A stretch of DNA of 28,694 nucleotides from Candidatus Vogelbacteria bacterium CG10_big_fil_rev_8_21_14_0_10_51_16 (GTDB lineage Bacteria > Patescibacteriota > Minisyncoccia > Phycocordibacterales > JACRKE01). The notes under the pieces were generated by a model. That model searched no databases. It was not told the DNA's origin and saw nothing but the letters and a program-made list of their open reading frames with translations. The translations under genes and the position numbers were made by a program. Positions 1-7,217 of this stretch are shown piece after piece. The stretch spans positions 1 to 28,694 of the forward strand of contig PCYI01000014.1 in NCBI GenBank assembly GCA_002774795.1. Reading direction: 5' to 3'. Every line of letters begins with the position of its first letter. The first letter of the stretch is position 1.

Positions 1-356
1 CGTGAGCACGCGCGACCGTGAGGCGGGGTCGCGGAAGTTTCCGAGCGACGGCGAGGAAAATATCCGTGACCACAGTAAAAAAGCAAACTGCTTTTTCTCC
101 CTTGTGCTGTATTACTCTGCTTTGCTCGAACCTATTTTGAACAGAAAACGGACTAATCGCGCGCCTCGTCCGCTCCCTTCGGTCGCGGGAGCAAAAACCA
201 AAAATTTTCCTTACCTTTCTTCTTTTCCTCGGCGGGGGGGGTGGGGAGAGCCGACAAAAAATGGAAAGGAAATTTTTGGTTTTGCTTCGCCGGTAGCACA
301 AATACATTATATGGCGGTTTGGAATAATACACAATGGAATATTATTATATAGCTAT
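1..356. other. Non-coding lead region upstream of the restriction module
   Basis: No convincing gene is seen here. An open frame covers most of the stretch, but its translation is low-complexity, rich in Arg/Pro/Lys, and has no recognisable domain. The DNA alternates GC-rich blocks (1-60, 155-190, 230-250) with AT-rich blocks. It contains a weak hairpin (AAAAAGCA 78-85 / TGCTTTTT 89-96), a longer inverted repeat (191-210 / 268-285) and, at its end, the promoter region of the XRE gene. It is most likely an intergenic boundary of the accessory module. Confidence 0.5.
191..285. repeat. Inverted repeat with about 18-20 bp arms
   Basis: The left arm 191-210 (GCAAAAACCAAAAATTTTCC) and the right arm 268-285 (GGAAATTTTTGGTTTTGC) are near-perfect reverse complements. 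The spacer is 57 bp and includes a G-run at 231-245. The repeat could form a cruciform or a transcript stem. It may end transcription entering from the left, or be a remnant of a small repeat element. Its function is not known. Confidence 0.5.
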
Positions 357-358
357 AT
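319..358 (+). promoter_or_regulatory. Putative promoter/operator of the XRE controller gene
   Basis: A TTGGAA (319-324), an 18-bp spacer and TATTAT (343-348) end 8 nt before the ATG at 357, so the transcript would be leaderless or nearly so. Two direct copies of TGGAATA (320-326 and 335-341) lie within the promoter, and the perfect palindrome ATATAGCTATAT (347-358) overlaps the start codon. Such sites are expected if the encoded regulator controls itself, as C proteins of R-M systems do. The assignment is inferred from position only. Confidence 0.4.
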
Positions 359-578
359 GCCAAGAGCAATTTATCAAGACGATCACAAAAAAATCGTGGA
401 ACGCTTAAAACAGGCGCGTCTTGAATCTGGTCTTGGACAAGTCGAAGTTGCGGAAAAACTTGGAAGGACACAATCCTATATTTCAAAGATTGAATCTGGT
501 CAACGTCGGTTTGATGTATTGCAATTAAAAGAGTTTGCAATGATTTACAAAAAAACGCTTGACTACTTTGTGAAATAA
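357..578 (+). CDS. XRE-family HTH regulator, probable controller (C) protein of the adjacent R-M system
   Basis: This 73-residue protein is essentially one Cro/C1-type helix-turn-helix domain (about residues 15-68). The core is GLGQVEVAEKLGRTQ then SYISKIESGQRR (25-51), with the usual QxxxA in helix 2 and the SxIExG turn after the recognition helix. The size, lack of any other domain and position 4 nt upstream of a nuclease-like gene are typical of controller proteins, which bind operators near their own start and delay nuclease expression until DNA is methylated. The palindrome and direct repeats just upstream could be its binding sites. The HTH assignment is secure; the controller role is inferred from context. 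An antitoxin-like repressor is the main alternative. Confidence 0.85.
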   Translation: MPRAIYQDDHKKIVERLKQARLESGLGQVEVAEKLGRTQSYISKIESGQRRFDVLQLKEFAMIYKKTLDYFVK

Positions 579-582
579 AATT

Positions 583-1524
583 ATGGACGACATAAAAACA
601 CAAGCGCATAACACAGTCATGGCACTAACACCAAAAGTTTGTGCTAGTATCAATCAATTTTCAGCTGACGGATTCAAGACGCGTGGAGGAAGACTTGGAA
701 GCGGAATGGGTTTATTGCTTGAAGCAATGTGGGGCTACCACATGAATCAAGAACTAGAGAATCTGAATTCAAGTGGGAACGCTGTAGAAATTGCTTGGCT
801 CCCAGATAATGAATACAACGATTTCGCGTGCGTCTTCCAAGATAGAGACTGGTTTCCAAATAACCGAACCGGGGAACTTTTCAGAATAGAGGCGAAGTCG
901 ATGAATTTATCAGCTGACGAATCGAAAGCTCATTTTGACGAACTCAAAAAGAATTTCACTGGAAACGACTTGCTTTTAGTGCTTGTCTGGAAGTGGGAGG
1001 AACTAGATAAGCAAAGGGTATATCCAAGGATAGTCGATAGCTTTGTAGGACAAGCGACCATTATCGCTGAATTAAGAGACGCGTTACATATCGCACGAGG
1101 CGGATCTTTTGTTGATAGTAAAAAATGTCCTGATGGGTGTGATGTAAAAACATGTACACATGATGGTGAGCCACTGAACGCTGCCGGGAAAAGAGAGCGA
1201 CTTTCGGGCCCAAATAGTCTGCGCCCCTCTGCAAACGTTTCGTTTGCTGCAAATTTTGGTGGTTTGATACGCATGCTAAAGACCAACTCAGCAGATGCAA
1301 GAAAAGTTTTCAGGGAAGTCAGAAAAAACAACGAGGTAGCACACCAGTACATCTCTTTTATTCATCGAAATTTACCTTCTGAAGAAAAGAATCAATATCT
1401 GACTAACGAGTGGAGAATACTCGCTCAGAAACTAGGTATTAAGAGTGACCTTGAGATCGAAGAATTGCTCAGTCAAATTCGTAGCAAGGAGAACTATCAA
1501 GAAATGCTAAGAGAACTTGATTAG
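583..1524 (+). CDS. Putative PD-(D/E)XK restriction endonuclease of a C-R / S-M system
   Basis: This 313-residue protein belongs to no family I can name with certainty. A candidate PD-(D/E)XK active site is visible: an acidic residue around D80 (NEYNDFACVF), then FRIEAKSMN with E103-A104-K105 as the (D/E)XK pair, and an upstream helix with E47 (GLLLEAMW). A Cys/His cluster at residues 182-193 (CPDGCDVKTCTH: C182, C186, C191, H193) could bind zinc. The C-terminal third is helical and charged. It starts 4 nt after the XRE stop and no Shine-Dalgarno is evident, so translation is probably coupled. Its stop overlaps that of the convergent specificity gene by 2 nt. The restriction role is inferred from this motif plus the neighbouring regulator, specificity subunit and methylase. 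It could also be a non-nuclease accessory protein. Confidence 0.6.
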   Translation: MDDIKTQAHNTVMALTPKVCASINQFSADGFKTRGGRLGSGMGLLLEAMWGYHMNQELENLNSSGNAVEIAWLPDNEYNDFACVFQDRDWFPNNRTGELFRIEAKSMNLSADESKAHFDELKKNFTGNDLLLVLVWKWEELDKQRVYPRIVDSFVGQATIIAELRDALHIARGGSFVDSKKCPDGCDVKTCTHDGEPLNAAGKRERLSGPNSLRPSANVSFAANFGGLIRMLKTNSADARKVFREVRKNNEVAHQYISFIHRNLPSEEKNQYLTNEWRILAQKLGIKSDLEIEELLSQIRSKENYQEMLRELD

Positions 1525-2177
1525 GACAATTTAATTTTTAAAAAGTCTTCTTTGATTTGGTCTAGCCTTATACTAGCGTCTCCATACTCTTTCGCTAAAG
1601 TTTGCATTCTCTTCCCAATTTCTATTTGTTTTGTAAGTGTTGGTAGAGGGATCTCAATATTTAATAAGTCATCTGCGTATATACGAGGAAGAGTCGAACC
1701 AGACTGGAATCGCTTTATTGCCTCTTGGATTTGTGCGGAACTTAGAACTGCCCGAAGATATATTGGGTCTACGAGATCAAGATTGGGAGTCAGTACAATA
1801 AACTCATTTGAACATATACCAAATTCATTAGTCAGAGATTCCACATAAAGGATTTTGTTTAAAATTGGCCTTAATCGGCCAAACAAAATGTCTCCTTTGT
1901 AAAACATCTTAGAAATAGATTTTACTTCATGCGCTGAGTGCTCTTTGGACTTCCTCATTAATCCCACGACGGGTTCTATATCTTCCAATCCAATATAGAT
2001 TTTCGGCACCTTTGTTTTTTTGCTAGGATCAAACGCCTCTTTTCTTTGAGAAACTAGCTCACACAATTTTCTAGAATGTTTACTGCGTATCCCCAAACGG
2101 GAGCCTGTTTGGAAATATTCAACCTTCCAGATTTGACTGGCGATCAGTTCATTTGCTTCAACAATAATAGTGTTCAT
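1521..2177 (-). CDS. hsdS: Half-size type I-like DNA specificity subunit (HsdS-like, single TRD)
   Basis: At 218 residues this is about half the usual HsdS length and has one target-recognition domain plus one coiled-coil spacer. Family hallmarks are visible in order: YIGLEDI (61-67), KGDILFGRLRPILNKI (94-109), CSNEFIVL (122-129) and GSTLPRIYADDLLNIEIPLP (160-179), followed by a helical heptad-rich tail (181-216). It lies 3 nt downstream of the methylase gene and is surely co-transcribed with it. A single-TRD subunit would need to dimerise, which predicts recognition of a palindromic or symmetric bipartite sequence. It gives specificity to the methylase and perhaps also to the separate nuclease encoded convergently. 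Confidence 0.85.
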   Translation of the reverse strand: MNTIIVEANELIASQIWKVEYFQTGSRLGIRSKHSRKLCELVSQRKEAFDPSKKTKVPKIYIGLEDIEPVVGLMRKSKEHSAHEVKSISKMFYKGDILFGRLRPILNKILYVESLTNEFGICSNEFIVLTPNLDLVDPIYLRAVLSSAQIQEAIKRFQSGSTLPRIYADDLLNIEIPLPTLTKQIEIGKRMQTLAKEYGDASIRLDQIKEDFLKIKLS

Positions 2178-2180
2178 ATC

Positions 2181-3479
2181 TTATACGTATTTTGCTATGT
2201 GCTCTTTGACCTGCTTAGCAAGCTGTTGAACATCTGCTCCGTCTTTAGGTCTACCAGAAGCGTCATATCCGATGTTAGTAATTCTCCCCATGAGTAGTTT
2301 ATACTTATCCGATTTAATCTCACCTCTCCGCCATTTCCGCGCAAATAAAATACTAGTTTTGACATTTGCCCCGTATGGTGAAAAAGTCTCGTGAGGTAGT
2401 CCGATAATCCCGAGTATCTGTATATTCTTAAGAAGCCAGCTACGAACATATCCCATATTTCTATTCGACAAGATTCCCTCTGGAAGAACAATTGCTAGTC
2501 TGCCGCCTGGCTTCAAGAGCTGAATCGACCTCTCGAGGCCAAGTATTTCAAGGGGCATGCGCTTTTTGCCCACTAATAGCTCAAGATCTTCCAATTTTTT
2601 TAAGGAATCCTCAGTTATCTGAGAACCGAAGGGCGGGTTAGTTAGGACAATATCAAATGAATCTTGTTTGATAAAATCAAAGTCCTTGAAATTGGTGAGT
2701 GAGTCGCTACATATAATTTTCTTATTTCCGCCATTGCTTAGCATGGAATCAATTTTTGCTAATCTGGCTATTTTCTTGCTTTTTTCTATCCCAATATAGC
2801 GAACTGAGTCAGTGATACCCTTATCGTTATTTTCTGCAGCTTTTTTGGAGGCTGTAGTCAAGAAGTGAGCGGAGCCACAAAAAGGGTCAACAACTGTTTC
2901 GTGATATTTTGGAGCAACAGAATCCACCATGAATTGCACAACAGGATCAGGAGTAAAATATTGCCCCATTCCCGCTCTAGATGCTGGAGAGATAACTTTT
3001 TGAAAGGCTCTACCCTTAACATCAGATCCTGATTTTGTTAGGGTGTAATCCTCAAATATTGAAATAACTTTAACCAAAGCCAGATCAGATAAATGTATCT
3101 TCGTAGGATAATTTCCTATTTCGTCACCTGAGAGAATTGAATTTTTTGGTTCGAGAAGTTTGTCGTATAGTGCCCTAATTGCGCTTGCGAAAGCTCTATC
3201 AGAATCGTAGATTTGTGACTGAAGCTTGTAGGGTTTTTTTTCATTAGTTGAAAATTCGTCAAGGTACTTGACCAGCATTAATTTCCCTAACTCGTCGATG
3301 ACTTCTTCTTGTGGGAGTCCATCTATGTCGCGAATATGATTATGCGCTTCAAGAAATACATTTTCCACGCTTCTATTTAGGGGGACCAAATCTAAGCGGG
3401 AATCCTTTTTCTTGAACTTCACATTGAGGGCAAGTAGGGTATGGGGTTGATTATTGTGAATGGTTGTCATATATGTCAT
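2181..3479 (-). CDS. hsdM: N6-adenine DNA methyltransferase (HsdM-like)
   Basis: This 432-residue class I methyltransferase modifies adenine in the sequence chosen by its specificity subunit. It has GQYFTP (172-177), the HsdM motif before the SAM site; the SAM-binding loop VVDPFCGSAHFL (196-207); and catalytic motif IV NPPF (281-284) within FDIVLTNPPFGSQ. A helical N-terminal domain covers residues 1-160. The first ATG is at 3479 and a second in-frame ATG is at 3470; both are possible. No HsdR follows. Together with the half-size S subunit and the convergent XRE/nuclease pair it makes a four-gene R-M module. The region is visibly more AT-rich than the murC side, suggesting acquisition by transfer. 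Confidence 0.93.
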   Translation of the reverse strand: MTYMTTIHNNQPHTLLALNVKFKKKDSRLDLVPLNRSVENVFLEAHNHIRDIDGLPQEEVIDELGKLMLVKYLDEFSTNEKKPYKLQSQIYDSDRAFASAIRALYDKLLEPKNSILSGDEIGNYPTKIHLSDLALVKVISIFEDYTLTKSGSDVKGRAFQKVISPASRAGMGQYFTPDPVVQFMVDSVAPKYHETVVDPFCGSAHFLTTASKKAAENNDKGITDSVRYIGIEKSKKIARLAKIDSMLSNGGNKKIICSDSLTNFKDFDFIKQDSFDIVLTNPPFGSQITEDSLKKLEDLELLVGKKRMPLEILGLERSIQLLKPGGRLAIVLPEGILSNRNMGYVRSWLLKNIQILGIIGLPHETFSPYGANVKTSILFARKWRRGEIKSDKYKLLMGRITNIGYDASGRPKDGADVQQLAKQVKEHIAKYV

Positions 3480-3493
3480 GTATGCTTGTCAAT

Positions 3494-3499
3494 ATTATA
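3494..3499 (-). promoter_or_regulatory. Putative -10 box of the methylase-specificity operon
   Basis: Read on the - strand, TATAAT ends 14 nt before the ATG at 3479. Several TGTCAT-like direct repeats (around 3464-3490) surround the start, and the stretch CTTG(N14)CAAG at 3485-3506 overlaps the -10. These are candidate binding sites for the XRE regulator, but no experimentally known C-box was matched. Confidence 0.4.
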
Positions 3500-3548
3500 T
3501 ATCAAGTAGTGACAACTTACAAAACGTTGCCGTGGAAACCCATGGGAG

Positions 3549-3572
3549 CCACTCGCGTTAGCGGGTGGTTTT
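3549..3572 (+). terminator. Terminator-like hairpin
   Basis: CCACTCGC (3549-3556), a GTTA loop and GCGGGTGG (3561-3568; one G-U pair) are followed directly by TTTT. It has the form of a Rho-independent terminator on the + strand, although no gene lies just upstream on that strand. It may block antisense read-through toward murC or be left over from the DNA before insertion. Confidence 0.4.
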
Positions 3573-3737
3573 CTGTGCGCGCACAGGACGGGTGGGGCAA
3601 GCACATGCAGACTTGTTTGTGCTTAGCACAATCCATATTCTTTGAGTTACCACGACCAGTCACCGAAGCCACGAAGCCCCCCAAAGCCACCACAGAACGC
3701 GGAGAGGAAGCGCCTCGTCTCGCCGCAAGGACGGTCA

Positions 3738-3762
3738 CACTTAGCGACCTGGTCGCTAAGTG
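3738..3762. repeat. Perfect 12-bp dyad (hairpin)
   Basis: CACTTAGCGACC, a single T, and its exact complement GGTCGCTAAGTG form a strong stem. No T-tract follows, so it is not a standard terminator. It lies about 50 bp upstream of the murC promoter and could be an operator, recombination site or repeat remnant. Confidence 0.45.
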
Positions 3763-3789
3763 GAGTAAGGCTCTTCGCTTGCTGTCCAC

Positions 3790-3823
3790 TTGCGCGAGGT
3801 CGGAGCGCGAGTAGACTTACCCC
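3790..3823 (+). promoter_or_regulatory. Putative murC promoter, leaderless
   Basis: TTGCGC (3790-3795), a 16-bp spacer and TAGACT (3812-3817) are followed by exactly 6 nt and then the ATG at 3824. The same geometry recurs at five other genes in this window. No Shine-Dalgarno sequence is present. Confidence 0.45.
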
Positions 3824-5149
3824 ATGATGACCATTTTGGATAGCGCCACGGCGGTACACTTCATTGGAATCGGAGGTTCCGGTGTTTCTGCTATCGCTCG
3901 TTTAATGTTGCATCGCGGGGCGCGGGTGAGCGGCTCTGACCTCCATGAGTCCGCCACCTTGGACGAACTGCGTACTGCTGGAGCGAGTATTTTTATCGGG
4001 CATCGAGCCGGCAATCTCCCACCGGATGTTGACCTTGTGGTTTATACGATAGCGGCGGGTGATGATAATCCGGAGCTCGTTAAGGCTCGAGAGTTGGGTG
4101 TTGCCTGCAGGAGCTACCCCGAAGCCCTCGGGATAGTGTCGGAGGGTATGTTCACGATTGCTGTTTCCGGGACACACGGCAAGACTACTACGACGGCGAT
4201 GATTGGAAAACTTCTACAGGATGCCGGACTCGATCCCACGGTGATTGTGGGTTCACCCATGTTGCACGCCAAGAGTAATCTTGTTGTGGGAAAGTCAAAA
4301 TATCTGGTGGCGGAGGCGTGCGAATACCGTCGTTCGTTTCTAAATTTGAAGCCGAACATTCTTGTCATTACAAACATTGACCGCGACCATCTCGACTACT
4401 ACAAAGACCTCGCGGACATTCAGAGTGCTTTTGTTGAGCTCGCGAGCAGGCTCGGTCCGCGTGGCATACTAATCGTCCCCACGGCACACCCGAATCTGGC
4501 ACCCATAGTCGCGACTTCAGTCGCTATGGTGGTCGATTACGAAGAGTCCGCTCGAATGACGAACAGATTAAAACTTTGTTTGCCTGGGGCGCACAACCAG
4601 TTGAATGCGCAGGCCGCCGCCACGGTCGGCACAGCTCTTAAGATTTCACCGCAGGTGATTAAACGCTCTTTACGCTCTTTTCGCGGCACCAAGCGTCGCT
4701 TGGAGTACAAGGGGCACACACCGGAAGGAGTGGTTATCTACGACGATTACGGGCATGCGCCGGCGGAGGTTAGGGCGACGCTTTCGGCACTGCGCGAACT
4801 GTTTCCATTGAAACACCTCACGGTTGTTTTTCAGCCCCATCTCTTTAGTCGTACCAAGTTGCTACTTGGGGAGTTTGCCGGCAGTTTCGTCGAGGCGGAC
4901 CATGTGATTGTCGCTGACATTTATGCCGCCCGCGAAATGGAGGACACCTCTATCCACGCCAAAGATTTGGTGTCGGCCATAAATGCCAGGACTCCATCCC
5001 GGGCTCTTTATATGTCAGACTTTAAAACCATACCGGCACTGTTAAAAAACGGGGAACTGCGTACCGATATTTTTCTCACCCTTGGGGCGGGGAGTATTGG
5101 GATGTTGGCTGACGCGTTGGTATTGGGAGGTATTCCCACGATGGGGTGA
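3824..5149 (+). CDS. murC: UDP-N-acetylmuramate--L-alanine ligase (MurC)
   Basis: This cytoplasmic peptidoglycan enzyme joins L-alanine to UDP-MurNAc using ATP. The Mur ligase architecture is complete: a Rossmann-like domain with GIGGSGVSAIA (15-25), an ATP-binding domain with the P-loop GTHGKTTTT (116-124), EACEYRRSF (164-172) and NIDRDHLDYY (184-193), and a C-terminal domain containing YDDYGHAPAEV. At 441 residues it is shorter than the about 490 of E. coli MurC. The EACEYRRSF variant in place of the common EADESDGSF is a divergent form. The start at 3824 fits the leaderless promoter; a second ATG follows immediately at 3827. It is transcribed apart from the convergent R-M module and is the first clear core gene in the window. 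Confidence 0.95.
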   Translation: MMTILDSATAVHFIGIGGSGVSAIARLMLHRGARVSGSDLHESATLDELRTAGASIFIGHRAGNLPPDVDLVVYTIAAGDDNPELVKARELGVACRSYPEALGIVSEGMFTIAVSGTHGKTTTTAMIGKLLQDAGLDPTVIVGSPMLHAKSNLVVGKSKYLVAEACEYRRSFLNLKPNILVITNIDRDHLDYYKDLADIQSAFVELASRLGPRGILIVPTAHPNLAPIVATSVAMVVDYEESARMTNRLKLCLPGAHNQLNAQAAATVGTALKISPQVIKRSLRSFRGTKRRLEYKGHTPEGVVIYDDYGHAPAEVRATLSALRELFPLKHLTVVFQPHLFSRTKLLLGEFAGSFVEADHVIVADIYAAREMEDTSIHAKDLVSAINARTPSRALYMSDFKTIPALLKNGELRTDIFLTLGAGSIGMLADALVLGGIPTMG

Positions 5150-5177
5150 TTTACTCCACAGGGGCGAACTCGTTTTA

Positions 5178-5192
5178 TGATATAATGCTCTT
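5178..5192 (+). promoter_or_regulatory. Extended -10 promoter, leaderless
   Basis: TG-A-TATAAT (5178-5186) is an extended -10 element, followed by 6 nt (GCTCTT) and the ATG at 5193. The expected transcription start falls at or next to the start codon, so the mRNA would have no leader. Confidence 0.6.
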
Positions 5193-5789
5193 ATGAGTTA
5201 TAAAGAGATTAACCCACGAAATCTTTTTTGGAAGAATTGGTGCACTCTTCTTTTGGGTTTTTTCATTCTGATTCTCCAGTTTCTTGGTTTTCCGGCAAAA
5301 ATTGACGACTGGCTTTATATAATCGCCGGACTCGGCATTGTCACACTTTCTTTTATGGTTGGTCGTGGCCTGAGCTACGCCGCATCTGTTCCGCGAGTCG
5401 CGTCGGGGTCTATTTCTTATGGTCCGGTTGGGCGGGCGACCATGCACCCGGTCCGAAAATCCACACCACGACCCCGCCGCGAGCGTGCCCCCAAGAACGG
5501 TTTGAATTTGGTTCGTAGCAGCGAGACTCAGACGACACTAGGTTCATCGGTGTCTACACTGGGTGAGCCTGGATCAGATGATTTTATTCAACAAGCACCG
5601 GCGTCAACAAGCACGGATTTTCCCGACATAGATCAGGTATACTCAAAACAGACACCGGTAGAAGAAGAGAATGACTCTGTCGAACAAGCCCAGCATCCTT
5701 TAGGCTCGCAGGGAGTTGGCGAAAATAAAAAGAACGTGGATTTAGGGGAGCCTATTAGAGATGAAGAAACATGGAGAAGCCAATCTTGA
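5193..5789 (+). CDS. Small membrane protein with long disordered tail, unknown function
   Basis: This 198-residue protein is not recognised. Two hydrophobic segments (about 14-34 and 40-58) are followed by a basic linker (KSTPRPRRERAPKNG region, about 88-106) and a Ser/Thr/Glu/Gln-rich tail without predicted structure. It probably anchors in the cytoplasmic membrane with a hairpin and exposes the tail. It overlaps the next gene (DUF4015 protein) by 19 nt if that gene starts at 5771, or abuts it if 5792 is used, so the two are almost certainly co-transcribed. A role next to the putative surface glycoside hydrolase is possible but is inferred only from position. Confidence 0.7.
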   Translation: MSYKEINPRNLFWKNWCTLLLGFFILILQFLGFPAKIDDWLYIIAGLGIVTLSFMVGRGLSYAASVPRVASGSISYGPVGRATMHPVRKSTPRPRRERAPKNGLNLVRSSETQTTLGSSVSTLGEPGSDDFIQQAPASTSTDFPDIDQVYSKQTPVEEENDSVEQAQHPLGSQGVGENKKNVDLGEPIRDEETWRSQS

Positions 5790-7087
5790 GGATGAGTCGT
5801 TCGCGAATTCTCCTTACCTCCATGGTCGTGCTCTCCTTCGCTCTTGGCTCTTTTTTTATTTTCTCACAACCCACAAACTCCTCGCGACTCGTATACTTGG
5901 CCTCCAGGCCGCCGACCATAGTAGATAGAGATACGAACACAAATCCGGCATCTCAATATTTTGTAGGCGTCATTCCTTATAATCCTGTCCAATCTCCATC
6001 GATTGTCCGCCAGCTTTTTGCCGCCACCGAAAGCCCTTATTTCAAAACTGCCGCTACTGCGGTGCCTACCGCCTCGCCCGTTGTTCATGTTGCCACTCCT
6101 GCGAGTGTGCGCGCGCTTTATATGACGAGTTGGGTGGCCGGCACTCCTTCCATTCGTGTTCGCGTACTCAATCTGGTGCGAGAGACTGAGATCAATAGTG
6201 TCGTCATTGATGTGAAAGATGACACCGGCCGCATTGCTTTTGCGGTGAGAGACCCCGAGCTTCAGGCGATCGGTGCGGCTACTCACCGGATTACAGACGT
6301 GCAGGATCTTTTGCGCGAGTTGCATGCGGAGGGAGTGTATGTCATAGGCCGAGTGTCGGTTTTTCAGGATCAGTATCTGCCTTCGGTGCGGCCCGAGCTC
6401 GCTCTTGTGAGTAAATCCACGGGGGCGCCCTGGAAGGACCGTCGAGGTCTTTTTTGGCTCGACCAAAGAAATATGGAGGTGTGGGAGTACACAGCTCGAA
6501 CTGCCCGCGAAGCCTACGCGCAGGGGTTCGATGAGATTAACTTTGACTATATTCGCTTCCCCTCTGATGGAAATCTTGCCGACATAGAGTACGGTCTTAG
6601 TGAAGGAGAGTGGCTTGATAAGTCAGCCGAGCTTACGACATTCTTCGCCTATCTCGATAGTGATGTGCGCGAGCGCGGCATCCCCACCTCGGCCGACCTT
6701 TTCGGACAAATTACTTCAGAGAAAGACGACATGGGTATCGGGCAGACCATTGAAGGGGCGGCTCCCTACTTCGATTTTATTGCCCCAATGGTCTATCCGT
6801 CTCACTACTATCCTGGCTTCCTTCAGCTTAAAAATCCGGCGGCGCATCCTTATGAAGTGGTCAAGTACGCATTAGATGAAGGCGTAAAAAAACTTATTGC
6901 CGCGAGCTCTACGCCGGCCCTCCTCCGCCCATGGCTTCAAGACTTTAGCCTAGGTGGTACCACCTACTCTGCCGAAATGGTGCGCGCCCAGATAGAGGCC
7001 ACCTATGACGCTGGCATAAGTTCGTGGATGTTATGGGACCCAAGTAATCGTTACACTTCGGGAGCCCTACTCCTGAACAGTGAGTAG
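5771..7087 (+). CDS. DUF4015-type putative glycoside hydrolase, membrane-anchored
   Basis: This 438-residue protein has an N-terminal signal-anchor (about 13-31), a Pro/Ser/Ala-rich linker to about 110, and a TIM-barrel-like DUF4015 domain (about 112-430). Recognisable barrel strands include INSVVIDVKDDTGRI (141-155), GVYVIGRVSVF (188-198), FDEINFDYIRFPSDG (253-267, with D259 a likely catalytic or ligand acid) and FDFIAPMVYPSHYY. The family is described as putative glycosyl hydrolases and is related to Gram-positive surface proteins; the substrate is unknown but could be peptidoglycan or the cell's own polysaccharide. An alternative start at 5792 (MSRSRILL) just after the upstream stop would give a cleaner signal sequence. 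The last codons overlap the heptamer repeat at 7084. Confidence 0.85.
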   Translation: MEKPILRMSRSRILLTSMVVLSFALGSFFIFSQPTNSSRLVYLASRPPTIVDRDTNTNPASQYFVGVIPYNPVQSPSIVRQLFAATESPYFKTAATAVPTASPVVHVATPASVRALYMTSWVAGTPSIRVRVLNLVRETEINSVVIDVKDDTGRIAFAVRDPELQAIGAATHRITDVQDLLRELHAEGVYVIGRVSVFQDQYLPSVRPELALVSKSTGAPWKDRRGLFWLDQRNMEVWEYTARTAREAYAQGFDEINFDYIRFPSDGNLADIEYGLSEGEWLDKSAELTTFFAYLDSDVRERGIPTSADLFGQITSEKDDMGIGQTIEGAAPYFDFIAPMVYPSHYYPGFLQLKNPAAHPYEVVKYALDEGVKKLIAASSTPALLRPWLQDFSLGGTTYSAEMVRAQIEATYDAGISSWMLWDPSNRYTSGALLLNSE

Positions 7088-7159
7088 TTTGTAGTGAGTA
7101 GTTTTTAGAAGACACCACGCATTCGTATTTGCATTTACTACAAACTACAAACTACAAAC
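7084..7159. repeat. Inverted pair of heptamer-period repeats
   Basis: The left part (7084-7104) reads GTAGTTT-GTAGTGA-GTAGTTT. The right part (7138-7158) holds three direct copies of TACAAAC, the complement of the same heptamer. The two parts can pair into a long imperfect stem that includes the stop codon of the DUF4015 gene, so it might act as a terminator or mRNA stabiliser. The same CTACAAA heptamer recurs inside the glycosyltransferase gene at 9928-9955. Confidence 0.75.
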
Positions 7160-7205
7160 TTTATCCATCAAAGCACCGGCTCTACAAACAGCTCAAGCGA
7201 TGCGC

Positions 7206-7217
7206 TATACTGTCTTC
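7206..7217 (+). promoter_or_regulatory. Leaderless -10 that fixes the start of the ATPase gene
   Basis: TATACT (7206-7211) is followed by GTCTTC and ATG at 7218. The box lies inside the reading frame that begins at 7200, so the upstream ATG at 7200 would not be in the mRNA and 7218 is the better start. Confidence 0.55.

Larger units (their letters stand above)
3480..3823. other. Intergenic boundary between R-M module and murC
   Basis: No supportable gene is present; the long open frames on both strands give Arg/Pro-rich shadow translations. The stretch holds the promoter region of the methylase (3494-3499 on the - strand), a terminator-like hairpin (3549-3572), the near-palindrome CTGTGCGCGCACAG (3573-3586), a strong 12-bp hairpin (3738-3762) and the murC promoter. 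GC rises sharply across it, consistent with an insertion boundary. Confidence 0.5.

Noticed and set aside
2..352. Open frame of 116 residues before the XRE gene
   Set aside because: Low-complexity Arg/Pro/Lys-rich translation with no domain; it spans an inverted repeat and the XRE promoter, so it is probably not coding.
583..3479. Classical type I R-M system with HsdR
   Set aside because: No large helicase-type HsdR is encoded in the module, and the nuclease candidate has no motor motifs.
161..3719. 10-bp direct repeat GCGCCTCGTC at 161-170 and 3710-3719 flanking the R-M module
   Set aside because: A shared 10-mer between two GC-rich stretches of this size is not unlikely by chance, and no integrase or att-like extension was found.
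3480..3823. tRNA or other structured RNA in the gap
   Set aside because: Hairpins are present but no cloverleaf, TTCGANNC loop or anticodon arrangement was found.
3464..3859. Several overlapping open frames between the methylase and murC
   Set aside because: Frames exist on both strands over the same GC-rich bases, all with Arg/Pro/Ala-rich translations, and they cover promoter and hairpin signals.
3824..5149. Alternative genetic code (UGA recoded as Gly, as in some CPR lineages)
   Set aside because: UGA is the natural stop of murC, the glycosyltransferase at 9289 and others, and no in-frame UGA was seen inside recognisable genes.
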